From Streptomyces sp. NBC_00576 (lineage in GTDB: Bacteria; Actinomycetota; Actinomycetes; Streptomycetales; Streptomycetaceae), in contig NZ_CP107780.1 in the NCBI RefSeq assembly GCF_036345175.1, positions 62,001-126,000 on the forward strand: a DNA stretch of 64,000 nt. Direction: 5' to 3'. Shown piece by piece: positions 42,101 to 54,300 of this stretch; the stretch's first letter is position 1; every line of letters starts with the position of its first letter. A program made the position numbers and the translations under genes. Under the pieces are notes generated by a model that was not told the origin of the DNA, did no database searches, and saw only the letters and a list, made by a program, of their open reading frames with translations.

Positions 42101-42300
42101 CGGCCGGGAGCACCGTCCGCAGCACCTCGTGGCGGCCGATCACGTCCCGGAGCGCCGCGCTCATCGCCTCCCGGTCCAGCGCCCCGCGCAGCCGGAGGGC
42201 GGTGGTATTGCTGTAGCTGGCGCTGGAGCCCTCGAGCTGCCCGATGAACCACAACCGGCGCTGTGCGAAGGACAGCGGTGGCCGCTCCGGGCGTTCCCGC
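39135..42300 (-). other. NRPS module 9: C-A(Cit-like)-T
   Basis: LCL domain (SFAQRRLWFI, HHIATDGWS), so residue 8 is L. Pocket DMEHDGAVVK from FDMFCEEW, THAALPP, LDVGGE and NAYGPTEATVV. It resembles the Orn4 pocket but has Ala and Val in place of Ser and Asn, which fits citrulline at position 9 of enduracidin. Substrate prediction by context. Confidence 0.8.
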
Positions 42301-45300
42301 GCGGTGAGGGCCACGCGGCCGGGGGCGACTGGGCGCAGTCGTGCGGCCAGACGGGCCGGGGTCAGCGTCTCGAACAGCGCCCGGATCGACACCTCCATGC
42401 CGAGCGCCGACCGCATCCGGCTGACCAGCCTGGTCGCCAGCAGGGAATTCCCGCCGAGCGCGAAGAAGTCGTCGTCGGGACCGACCCGTTCCCGGCCCAG
42501 CACGTGGGCGAACGCTTGGCGGAGCAGTTCCTCGTGGGCGGTGGCGGGAGCGCGACCGGAGCCCACCGTCCACGCCCCGCCCGCCTCCGGTACGAGCACG
42601 GCCCGCCCGCCGGCCGAGGAGGCGGCCCCGTCCACGTCGGGGATCCGATCCGCCGCGCCGGGCACGTCCACCGACGTCAGCGGGAGGTCGGAACCGTCCT
42701 CCAGCGCGGTGGCGAGGTTGGCGAGGGTCGTCTGCAGCAGCGCGGCGACTTCGTCGGCGTCCACCGGACACACGGCGTCGACGGTAATGCCGAACGTCTC
42801 GCCGTCGTCGTCGATCGAGACGCCCAGCGGGTAGTTGTTGCGTTCCTGCGTGAAGAGCGTCGTGACGTCCGCGAGCACGTCGTCCGGCTCGTGGACGACC
42901 GGCTTGCCGTGCCGGTAGTTGAACAGCGCGGTGAACAGGGGGGCACCGGCAGGCAGGCCGCTGGCGGCCTGAGCCAGTGTCAGCGGCGCGTGCTCGTGCG
43001 CCAGCAGGTCGGCGAGCTGGTCACGCAGGTCCGTCAGCGCCCGCCCCACCGTCTGCTCGGCCGAATCGACCCTGACGGGAAGGGTGTTCATGAACAGCCC
43101 CGGCACACGGTCGGCCCCGACGCTCGCCCGGCCCAGCAGCACCGTGCCGAACACGACGTCATCACGCCCGGACACCGCCGCCAGCATCCGGGCCCACGCC
43201 AGATGGAAGATCGTCGCGGGGCTGACCCCGCGCGAGCGTGCCAGAGCCTGAACCCGCCGCGTCAACTCGTCCTCCACCCGCAGCCTGGCCTGCGCCAGCT
43301 CCGTGCCGTCGCCGCGAACGTCGAGCAGTCCGTAGGGGGCGCTGGTCTCCGTCACATCACCCAGCAGTCCGGCGAAGTACTCCCGGTGCGCTTCCTCGGA
43401 CACACCCAGCCGGGCCTGCGCCACGAAGTCACGGAACGGCACCGGCGCAGGCAGCGCATCGGCCCGCCCCGCCAGCAACAGCTTCACCTCTTCGAGGACC
43501 ACTTCCAGGGCCGTGTGGTCCTGGACGAGGTGATGCATCCGCACGAGAGCGAGCCATCCGCCACCGCCCGGATCGGCCGCGATGTGCACCCTCAGCAACG
43601 GCGCCCGGTCCAACTCCATACGCCCACCGGCGGCCGCCAACAGCTGCCCGACCACGTCACCCGCGCCGGCACCAAGGACCACCTCCGTGACCGGCAACTC
43701 AGCCTGCCGCCACACCACCTGAACCGGCTCCGGCAACCCCTCCCACACGATCGCCGTGCGATACACGTCATGCCGGTCCAGCACCCGCTGCAACGCGGTC
43801 AGGAAGGAGTCCAAGCGGGCACGCGAGCCCATCCTCAAGACGAAGGGCATGACATAGACGTCGTCACCGTCCTGACCCGCCATCAAGTGATGAAAAAAGA
43901 TGCCTTCCTGCAACGGCGCCAGCGGATACACGTCCTGCACATTGGCCGCACCCCCCGGCACAGCCGCCACCACCCGGGCGGCCTCCACCTCGGACAGCTC
44001 CACCAGCGTCAACATCTCCGGCCGGATCTCAACGGCACCCTCAGGAATGAGATTCGGCGGCACCTCCACCAAATCCAGCCCCGCCACCGCCGCGAGCGCG
44101 GCCGGCGTCGGCGTCACGAACAACGCCCGCACCGACACCGACACCCCACGCCGCCGCAACCACTCCACCAACGACACCGCCAACAGCGAATGCCCACCGA
44201 GAGCGAAGAAATCGTCGTCGACGCCGACCCTCTCCAGCCCCAGAACATCCGCGAAGGCCGCGCAAATGATCTCCTCGCGCACAGTGGCAGGCGCCCGACC
44301 CACGCCGATCGTGTAGTCGGGGGCGGGGAGCGCCTTGCGGTCGAGCTTGCCGTTCGTCGTGAGCGGGAAGCCGTCCAGCTCCACGATCGCCGAGGGAACC
44401 ATGTACTGCGGCAGCCGCTCGGTGGCGTATGCGCGGACGGTGACGCCGAGGACCTCGCCCCGTTCGGCGGGCACCAGATAGGCGACCAGGCGCTTGTCCC
44501 CGGGCACGTCCTCCCGCACCACGACAACCGCCTGGGCCACCGCCGGATGGGCACCCAGGACGGCCTCCACCTCCCCCGGCTCCACCCGGAACCCACGGAT
44601 CTTCACCTGCCCGTCGGCACGCCCGACGAACACCAACCGGCCTTCCGCATCCCAGCGCACCAAGTCACCCGTGCGGTACATCCGTTCACCGGCCACACCG
44701 AACGGGCAGGCCACGAACCGCTCACCGGTCAGCCCCGGCCGGCCGAGATAACCCCGCGCGACACCAACCCCGGCGACATACAGCTCCCCGGCCACACCCA
44801 CCGGCACCGGACTGAGCCCGCCATCCAGGACATACGCCCGCATGTTGTCCAACGGCCGCCCGATCGGCAGCACCCCGTCCACCCGACCGGCATCCCCGAC
44901 CCCGTACTGAGTGGCACACAAGGTCACCTCGGTCGGCCCGTACAACTGCCGCACCATCACACCAGGACTGGCCTCCAGCACCCGACGCACCGACTCCGCC
45001 GGCACCACATCCCCACCCGTCAACACCTCACCCACACCCGCAAAACAACCCGGATCCTGATCCGCCAGCACCCGCAGCAATCCGGCCGTCACATGCACAT
45101 GCGACAGCTCGTGATCGGCGACCAGACGGCGCATCACCACCGCATCCACCCGCTCGTCCGGCGCGACGACAACCGTCGCGCCGGACAGCAGCGGGACCCA
45201 CAACTCATACGACGAGGCATCAAAGGCATGCGGCGCGTGGAACAACACCCGCGACGGAGCACCCCAACAGCGATCCGTGGCCAGCGCCACGACATCCCGG

Positions 45301-48300
45301 TGCGTCACCACCACACCCTTCGGCACACCCGTCGAACCGGACGTGTACATCACATACGCGGCCGCATCAGGCTCCACAGTGGGCAGCGCCACCTCCGCCG
45401 CCTGCGCAACCCCATCGACCCACACCACACCCAGGTCCGTCGTCCGGACGAACTCATGCCCAGCCGCATCCCCATGCGTGACAACCCACCGCACACCGGC
45501 GTCCTCGACCACCCCACGCATCCGCGCCACCGGCCAACCCACATCCAGCGGCAGATACACACCACCGGCCTTCAACACGGCGAGCAGGGCCACCACCAGG
45601 TCCACCGACCGCTCCATGACCACGGCGACGACCGACTCCTGCCCCACGCCCGACGCGACCAGCACCCGCGCCAACTCATCGGCCCGCACCTCCAGTTCCG
45701 CATAGTCGAGCCGGACGCCATCGGACCGCACCGCGAGGGCACCGGGATCGGCCGCCGTCAGCCGGGCGAACGCCTCGGGCACGGAGATGTCCGGCAGGGG
45801 CACCGACGTGTCGTTCCACTCCGTGAGCAACCGTCGGCGTTCCTCCGGGCCGAGCACATCGACCTCGGTGATCCGGGTGGCGGGTTCTGCGCCCATCGTC
45901 CGCACTACCCGCACCAGTCGATCCGCCAGCCGTTCGGCGGTGTCCTGGTCGAACAGGTCGGCGGAGGCCATGAGCGAGCCGTTGATCCCCGCCGGATCGC
46001 CGGCCTCGTCGAAGGTCTCGGCGAGGCTCAGGTCGAGGTCGAACTCGAGCGCCGTGACGTCGGTGCCCAGTGCGCCGGTCCGCAGGCCGGGCAGGGCCAC
46101 CTCCGGCGCTCCCGCGACCCGGCCGGTGTTCTGCAGGGTCATCATCACCTGGAACAGCGGATGACGTGCGAGGGACCGGGCCGGGGCCAGTTCCTCGACC
46201 AGTTTCTCGAACGGCACGTCCTGGTGTGTGAACGCCGCCAGGGACGTCTCGCGCACCCGCTCCAGCACCTCGGTGAGGCTGGGGTCACCGGAGAGGTCGG
46301 TGCGCATGACGAGGGTGTTCACGAAGAACCCGACCAGGTCCTCCAACGCGCGATCGGTACGGCCCGCCACCGCCACGCCGATGGGGATGTCCGTGCCGGC
46401 CCCCAGGCGCGACAACGTCACCGCCAGCGCGGCCTGGAGCACCATGAACACCGTCACACCCTCGGCCCGTGCCACCTCCAGCAGTCGCCGGTGCAGTTCG
46501 GCAGGGATCTCCACCCTGGCGAGCCGCCCGAGGCGTGAGGTCTCCGCAGGGCGGGGCCGGTCGACCGGCAGGTCCAGTTCTTCGGGTGCGCCCGCCAGGG
46601 TGTTCCGCCAGTGCGCGACCTGACGCGACAGCAGGCTCTCCGGATCCTCCTCGTCACCCAGCAGCTCTCGTTGCCACAACGCGTAGTCGGCGTACTGCAC
46701 CGGCAGCGGAGCCCAGACCGGGGCCTCGCCCTCCAACCGCGCCGCGTACGCCGCCGACACGTCGTGCGCCAGCGGTTCCATCGACCAGCCGTCGGCCGCG
46801 ATGTGGTGCACGACCAGCACCAGCACGTGCTCGTCCGGCGCCACCGCGAACAACGCCGCGCGCAGCGGGGCCTCGACGGCGAGATCGAACGCGTACCCGG
46901 CGGCCTGCGCCACCCGGTCGGCCACGTCCTCGGCGGACACCTGGACGACGTCCAGGGCGAACGCCGTCTCCTCCAGCGACAGCACCTGTTGGAACGGGTC
47001 TCCCTCGACCGTCCGGAACACGGTGCGCAACACCTCATGGCGCTGGATCACGTCGCGCAGTGCCGCCGTGAGGGCCTCTCGGTTCAGCGTCCCGGCCAGG
47101 CGCAGTGCCAGCGGGATGTTGTACGTCGGGCTGGGCCCCTCCAGTTGTCCCAGGAACCACAGGCGCTGCTGGGCGAACGACAGCGGAACCCGTTCCGGCC
47201 GTTCCCGAGCCGCCAGCGCCGCCCGGCCGGGCGCGGCCTGGACCGACCACGCCGCCAGTTCCGCCGGTGTGCGGGCCTCGAACAGCGCCCGCAGCGGCAC
47301 TTCCAAACCCAGCACCGCACGGATCCGGCTCACCAACCGCATGGCCAGCAGCGAGTGCCCGCCGAGCAGGAAGAAGTCGTCGTCCACTCCGACCGTGGGC
47401 AGTCCCAGAGCCTCAGCGAACACTTGGCACAGCAGCTCTTCCCGGGCGTTCGCGGGCGTCCGACCCACGCCGGCGGTGTACTGCGGCACAGGCAGAGCTC
47501 TGCGGTCGAGCTTGCCGTTGACCGTCAGTGGCAGAGCGTCCAGCTCCACCAACGCCGACGGCAGCATGTACTGCGGCAGCCGCCCGAGGGCATACTCCCG
47601 GACCACACCCTCGAGAGCCGCACCCACCTCGTGCGGCACCAGATAGGCGACCAGGCGCTTGTCCCCGGGCACGTCCTCCCGCACCACGACAACCGCCTGG
47701 GCCACCGCCGGATGGGCACCCAGGACGGCCTCCACCTCCCCCGGCTCCACCCGGAACCCACGGATCTTCACCTGCCCGTCGGCACGCCCGACGAACACCA
47801 ACCGGCCTTCCGCATCCCAGCGCACCAAGTCACCCGTGCGGTACATCCGTTCACCGGCCACACCGAACGGGCAGGCCACGAACCGCTCACCGGTCAGCCC
47901 CGGCCGGCCGAGATAACCCCGCGCGACACCAACCCCGGCGACATACAGCTCCCCGGCCACACCCACCGGCACCGGACTGAGCCCGCCATCCAGGACATAC
48001 GCCCGCATGTTGTCCAACGGCCGCCCGATCGGCAGCACCCCGTCCACCCGACCGGCATCCCCGACCCCGTACTGAGTGGCACACAAGGTCACCTCGGTCG
48101 GCCCGTACAACTGCCGCACCATCACACCAGGACTGGCCTCCAGCACCCGACGCACCGACTCCGCCGGCACCACATCCCCACCCGTCAACACCTCACCCAC
48201 ACCCGCAAAACAACCCGGATCCTGATCCGCCAGCACCCGCAGCAATCCGGCCGTCACATGCACATGCGACAGCTCGTGATCGGCGACCAGACGGCGCATC

Positions 48301-51300
48301 ACCACCGCATCCACCCGCTCGTCCGGCGCGACGACAACCGTCGCGCCGGACAGCAGCGGGACCCACAACTCATACGACGAGGCATCAAAGGCATGCGGCG
48401 CGTGGAACAACACCCGCGACGGAGCACCCCAACAGCGATCCGTGGCCAGCGCCACGACATCCCGGTGCGTCACCACCACACCCTTCGGCACACCCGTCGA
48501 ACCGGACGTGTACATCACATACGCGGCCGCCGTTTGCGCCACGACCGGAAGGGGGCCCTCGTCCGATCCCTCATCCACAGACACCTCAGCGACACCGAGG
48601 CCGTGTCCGGCCGACGTCTCGCTCACCACGACCAGGTGGGCGCCCGCGTCCTCGATCACGGAACGCATCCGCGCCACCGGCCATGTCACATCCAGCGGCA
48701 GATAGGCGCCACCGGCCTTCAACACGGCGAGCAGGGCCACCACCAGGTCCACCGAGCGTTCCATCAGCACGGCGACGACCGACTCCTGCCCGACCCCGGA
48801 AGCCACCAGGGCGCGGGCCAGCCGGTCCGAACGCACGTCGAGATCCCGGTAGGTGAGTTCCACGCCGTCCCCCACGACGGCCACCGCGTCCGGATCCGCC
48901 GCCACGCGGGCGGCGAAGGCCTGGGGCACCGGCACTTCCGGCGCGGGTGCCGCCGTGTCGTTCCATCCCGCCAGGATCCGTGTGAGCTCGGCCGGGCCGA
49001 GCACGTCAATCGCTGTCAGGGGGGTGTCCGGAGCGTGTTCCAGGGCCGTCGACAGGCCCTCCAGACAGGTGAGCAGCAGCGTGCCCGCCCCCGAGGGATC
49101 GACCGGGGCGACGGCCTCCACTTCCACCTCGAAGTCTGTGCCGTCATCGTCGACGGACACGACCACCGGGTAGTTCGAGTACTCCCGGTGCATCACGACG
49201 CTCACGCCGTCGAGGCCGGCGCCGGGATGCCGCTCGGCGGGCAGGTTGTGCCGGTAGTTGAACAGCGAGGTGAACAGCGGGCTGGAGCCGGGCACCTCGC
49301 TGGCCCGCTGTGCCAGGGCGAGCGAGGCATGTTCGTGGACCATCAGCTGAGCGAGCTGGTGGCGCATGTCCGTGAGGACGTCGGCCGCGCTCTTGGCGGC
49401 CAGACGCAGCCGCACCGGCAGGGTGTTGATGAAGAGGCCCGGAGCACGGTCGGCGCCGGCGCCGGCGTTCATCCGTCCGAACAGGATCGTACCGAACACG
49501 ACGTCGTCGCGGCCCGACAGTGTGCCGAGCACCCGTGCCCACGCCACGTGGAACAGCGTCGCCGGGCTCACGCCGAGCGACCGCGCCAGGTTCCGGACTC
49601 GCCGGGTCAGGGCCTCGTCCATCCGCAGCCGGACCTGTGCGGCATCCGTGCCGTCACCGTAGACGTCCATGAGGCCGTACGGGGCCGTGGTCTGGGTGAC
49701 GTCGCCCAGCAGGTCGGTGAAGTAGCGCTCGTGCTCCTCCCGCGAAACCCCGAACCGTGCCCGGGCCACGAACTCGCGGAACGGCACTGGCGCGGGCAGC
49801 CGCTCCCCCTGCCCGTTCATGAACGCGCGGACCTCGTCGAGCACCACGTCGAAGGTGGTGTGGTCCTGGACCAGGTGGTGGATGCGCAGCAGCACCATCC
49901 ATCCGCCGTCCGAGGCCGCCGTCACACGCACCCGCAGCAACGGCGCTCGTGTCACGTCGATGGCGGACTCGCCCGCCGACAGAAGCTGATCGGCGGCCTC
50001 GGGTCCGTCGGGGTCGAGGGCGATCTCCTCGACCGGCAGATCGGCATGGCGTACGACCACCTGCACCGGTTCGCGCAACCCTTCCCACAGGATCGCGGTG
50101 CGGTAGATGTCGTTCCGGTCCACCATCTGCTGCAGCGCCGCGAGGAAGTCCTCAAGTCTCTGCCGGGAGGCGATGGTGAGCATGATCGGTGTCGCGTAGA
50201 CGTCCGTGCCGTCCCGGTCGGCCAACAGGTGGTGGAAGAAGATGCCTTCCTGCAGCGGCGCCAGCGGATACACGTCCTGGATGTTGGGCACGCCCCCCGG
50301 AACGGCCACCACCACGCGGGCCAGCTCCTCATCGGTCAGCTCGACGAGGGGGAGCATCTCCGGTGTGATCTCTGTGGCGTTGTCGGGGATCCGGCCGGGC
50401 GGCACCTCGACCCGGTCGGGCCCGGCCACCGCGGCCAGGCGGGCCGGGGTCGCGGACGCGAACAGGGCCCGCACCGAGACCGACACGCCGCGTTGCCGCA
50501 GCCACTCCACCAGGGACACCGCCAGGAGCGAGTGCCCGCCGAGGGCGAAGAAGTCGTCGTCGACCCCGACCACCGGCAGCCCCAGCACCTCGGCGAACGC
50601 CTGGCACAGCAGCTCTTCCTGAGCCGTGACCGGGGCGCGTCCGGCACCCGCGCCGGCGTGGTCCGGCTCCGGCAGCGCCCTGCGGTCCAGCTTGCCGTTG
50701 ACCGTCAAGGGCAGGGTCTCGAGCTCCACGAACGCCGAGGGCACCATGTACGACGGCAACCGCTCCACCGCGAACCCGCGCACCGCGTCCAGGACACCGT
50801 CGCAGCCGTCGGCGGGCACGACGTAGCCGATCAACCGCGTTCCGCCCAGGGCGTCGTCGCGCGCGATCACCGCGGCCTGGACCACGTCCGGGTGCGCCGC
50901 CAGCACGGCCGACACCTCACCCGGCTCGATCCGGAACCCACGGATCTTCACCTGCTCATCCGCACGCCCCGCGAACACCAGCCGACCGTCCGCAGCCCAC
51001 CGGGCCCGGTCACCCGACCGGTACATCCGGCCCCCCGCCACACCGAACGGACACCCGACGAACCGCTCACCGGTCAGCCCCGGGCGGCCCATGTAGCCCC
51101 GCGCGACCTGCGCCCCGGCCACATACAACTCACCGGTCACGCCCACCGGGACCGGCCGCAGCCACTCATCCAGCACATACACCGACAGCCCCGGCAGACC
51201 CCGCCCGATCACACTGCCGTCCGTGCTCTCGTCCGGCCCGAGATCGTGGTGCGTGACATGCACCGTGGTCTCGGTGATGCCGTACATGTTCACCAGCCGG

Positions 51301-54300
51301 GGCCCGGCCCCGCCCAACCGCTCCCACCAGCCGGCCAGCCGCGCCGGCTCCAGCGCCTCACCGCCGAACACCACCACCCGCAGGTCGTGCAGCGCACCGG
51401 CACGGTGCGACTGAGCCTCCATCAGCTGGTAGAACGCCGAAGGCGTCTGACTCAGCACCGTCACCCGCTCGCGCTCCAACAGCTCCGCGAACTCCCCCGG
51501 CGACCGCGACACCTCGAACGGCACCACCACCACCCGCCCGCCATGCAGCAACGCACCCCACAACTCCCAAACGGAGAAGTCGAAAGCCAGCGAGTGGAAC
51601 CAGCTCCACACATCACCCGCACCGAAGTCCAGCACCTCCCGGGCAGCGGCGAACAACGCCACCACGTTCCGGTGCGGCACCAGCACACCCTTGGGCCGTC
51701 CGGTGGAGCCCGACGTGTAGATCACATACGCCGGGTGGGACGGCAGCAACGGAGCAAGCCGGTCCACGTCCGACACCGGACCCTCGTCATAACCGTCGAC
51801 CTCCGCAAGGAACTCCGGACTGTCCACCACCAACACCGACCCGGCATCCTCGATCACCGACCGGATCCGCTCAACCGGCTGCCCCGGATCGATCGGCAAG
51901 TACGCACCACCCGCCTTCAGCACCGCCAGAACCGCCACCACCAACTCCGGCGACCGCTCCAACACCAAAGCCACCACCGACTCCGGACCCACCCCCGACA
52001 CGACCAGCTTCCGCGCCAGACGATTCGCCCACGCATCCACCTCGCCGTAACTCAGCCGGCTGTCAGTGCCCACCAACGCGATCGCGTCCGGCGTCCGTAA
52101 CGCCTGGGCCGCGAACAGATCCGGCACCACTCCGTCCGGCACCGGGGCGGCCATGTCGCCGCTCCGGGACAGCAGTTCGGCGTACTCGGCGTCCAGGACG
52201 TCGATCGCGTGGAGGGGGGCGTCCGGGGAGTCCGCCAGCGCCTCGACCAGGTTCCCCAGGCAGGTGTGCAGCAGCCCGCACACCTCCGTCGGATCGACCT
52301 GCGCCACAGCCTCGACGACCAGTTCGAAGCCGGTCGCGCTCTGGTCCACCGAAACGGTGAGGGGGTAGTTGGTGTGATCGTGAACGGAAAGTACCTCTAC
52401 TCCGTCCAGCTCCGCCTGGCCGGCGTCCGAGGCCTTGACGTGCCGATAGTTGAAGAGCGAGGTGAACAGCGGTCCGCCATCGGACAGGCCGGCGGCCCTC
52501 TGCGCCAGCGCCAGTGACGCGTGTTCGTGCACGAGCAGTTCCGCGAGCTGGCCGCGCAGTCCGGTCAGCGCCTCGCCCACACTGTGTTCGGCCAGGTTCA
52601 CGCGCACCGGAAGGGTGTTGATGAACAGACCCGTCACCCGGTCCGCGGCCTCGCCGGAGTTCATCCGTCCGAACATCACCGTGCCGAACACGACGTCTCC
52701 ACGGCCGGAGAGGGTTCCGAGCACGCGCGCCCATGCCAGGTGAAACACCGTCGCCGGGCTGACGCCCAGCGAACGCGCCACCTCCCACACGCGGCGGGCC
52801 AGGTCGCCGTCGACGGGCAGCCGGCCCGCCTGTGCCGCACCGCCGTCGCCGAGCACGTCCATGAGGCCGTAGGGCGCGGTGGACTCGGTGACGTCTCCGA
52901 GGAGTTCGGCGAAGTACCGCTCGTGTTCCTCGCGCGGCATCCCCAGCCGTGCCTGTGCCACGAACTCACGGAACGGCACCGGCACGGGCAGCCGGTCGGC
53001 CTGCCCGGTCATGAACACCCGCACCTCGTCGAGCAACACGTCCGATGCCGTGTGATCCTGCACCAGGTGGTGGATGCGCACGAGCGCCAGCCACCGTTCG
53101 GTGTCCGGCTCGGCCGCGACGCACACGTCCATCAGCGGAGCACGGCCGATGTCCATCCAGCCACCACCCGCCCCGAGCAGCCGCTCCGCCGAGTCCTCGG
53201 TGACCGGCAGCTCCGCGTGGCGTACCACCACCTGGACAGGCTGCGGCAGTCCCTCCCACACGATCGCCGTGCGGTACACGTCGTTGCGGTCCACGACCTG
53301 CCGCAGCGCGAGGAGGAACGCGTCGAGGCGGCTGCGCGAGTCGAACCGCAGCGTCGTCGGCGTCACATAGACGTCGGTGCCGTCGCGGTCCGCCATCAGG
53401 TGATGGAAGAAGATGCCCTCCTGGAGGGGCGCGAGCGGATACACGTCCTGGATGTTGGGCATGCCTCCGGGCACCGCCGCCGCCACGCGTTCGATCTCGG
53501 CCTCGGTCAGCTGGACCAGCGGCAGCATCTCCGGCGTGATCTCTTGCGCGTCCCGCGGAATCAGGTGGGGTGGCACCACCACCGACTCCGGCGTCGCGGC
53601 CGACGCCAGTCCTGCGGGCGTCGGGGTCGCGAACAACGCCCGCACCGAGACCGATACCCCCCGCTGCCGCAGCCGCTCCACCAGGGAGACGACGAGCAGC
53701 GAGTGCCCGCCCAGGGCGAAGAAGTCGTCATCGACCCCGACCCGATCCAGGCCCAGGACGTCCGCGAACGCGGCACAGATGGTCTCCTCGCGTACGTCGG
53801 CCGGGGCCCGGCCCGTGCCGGCGGACGTCGTGTACGCCGGCACGGGCAGCGCCTTGCGGTCCAGCTTGGCGTTCGGCGTCAGCGGGAACGCGTCGAGCAC
53901 CACCACCGCCGACGGCACCATGTGCGACGGCAGGCGCTGCGCCGCTAGCCCACGCACCCCATCAGGCAGCTCGGCGGCGTTCACGCCTTCGGCAGGGATC
54001 ACATAGCCGATCAGCCGGAGGTCTCCGGGTACGTCCTCCCGCACGACGACCGCGGCCTGCTCCACGCCCGGATGGGCCGCCAGCACGGCCTCGATCTCAC
54101 CCGGCTCGATCCGGAACCCGCGGATCTTCACCTGATCATCCGCACGCCCGGCGAACACCAGCTCCCCGTCGGCGTTCCACCGCACCCTGTCGCCGGTGCG
54201 GTACATCCGCCGCCCCGGCTCGAACGGGCATGCCACGAACCGTTCGGCGGTCAGGCCCGCGCGTCCCAGGTAACCGCGTGCCAAGCCCGTACCCGTCACG

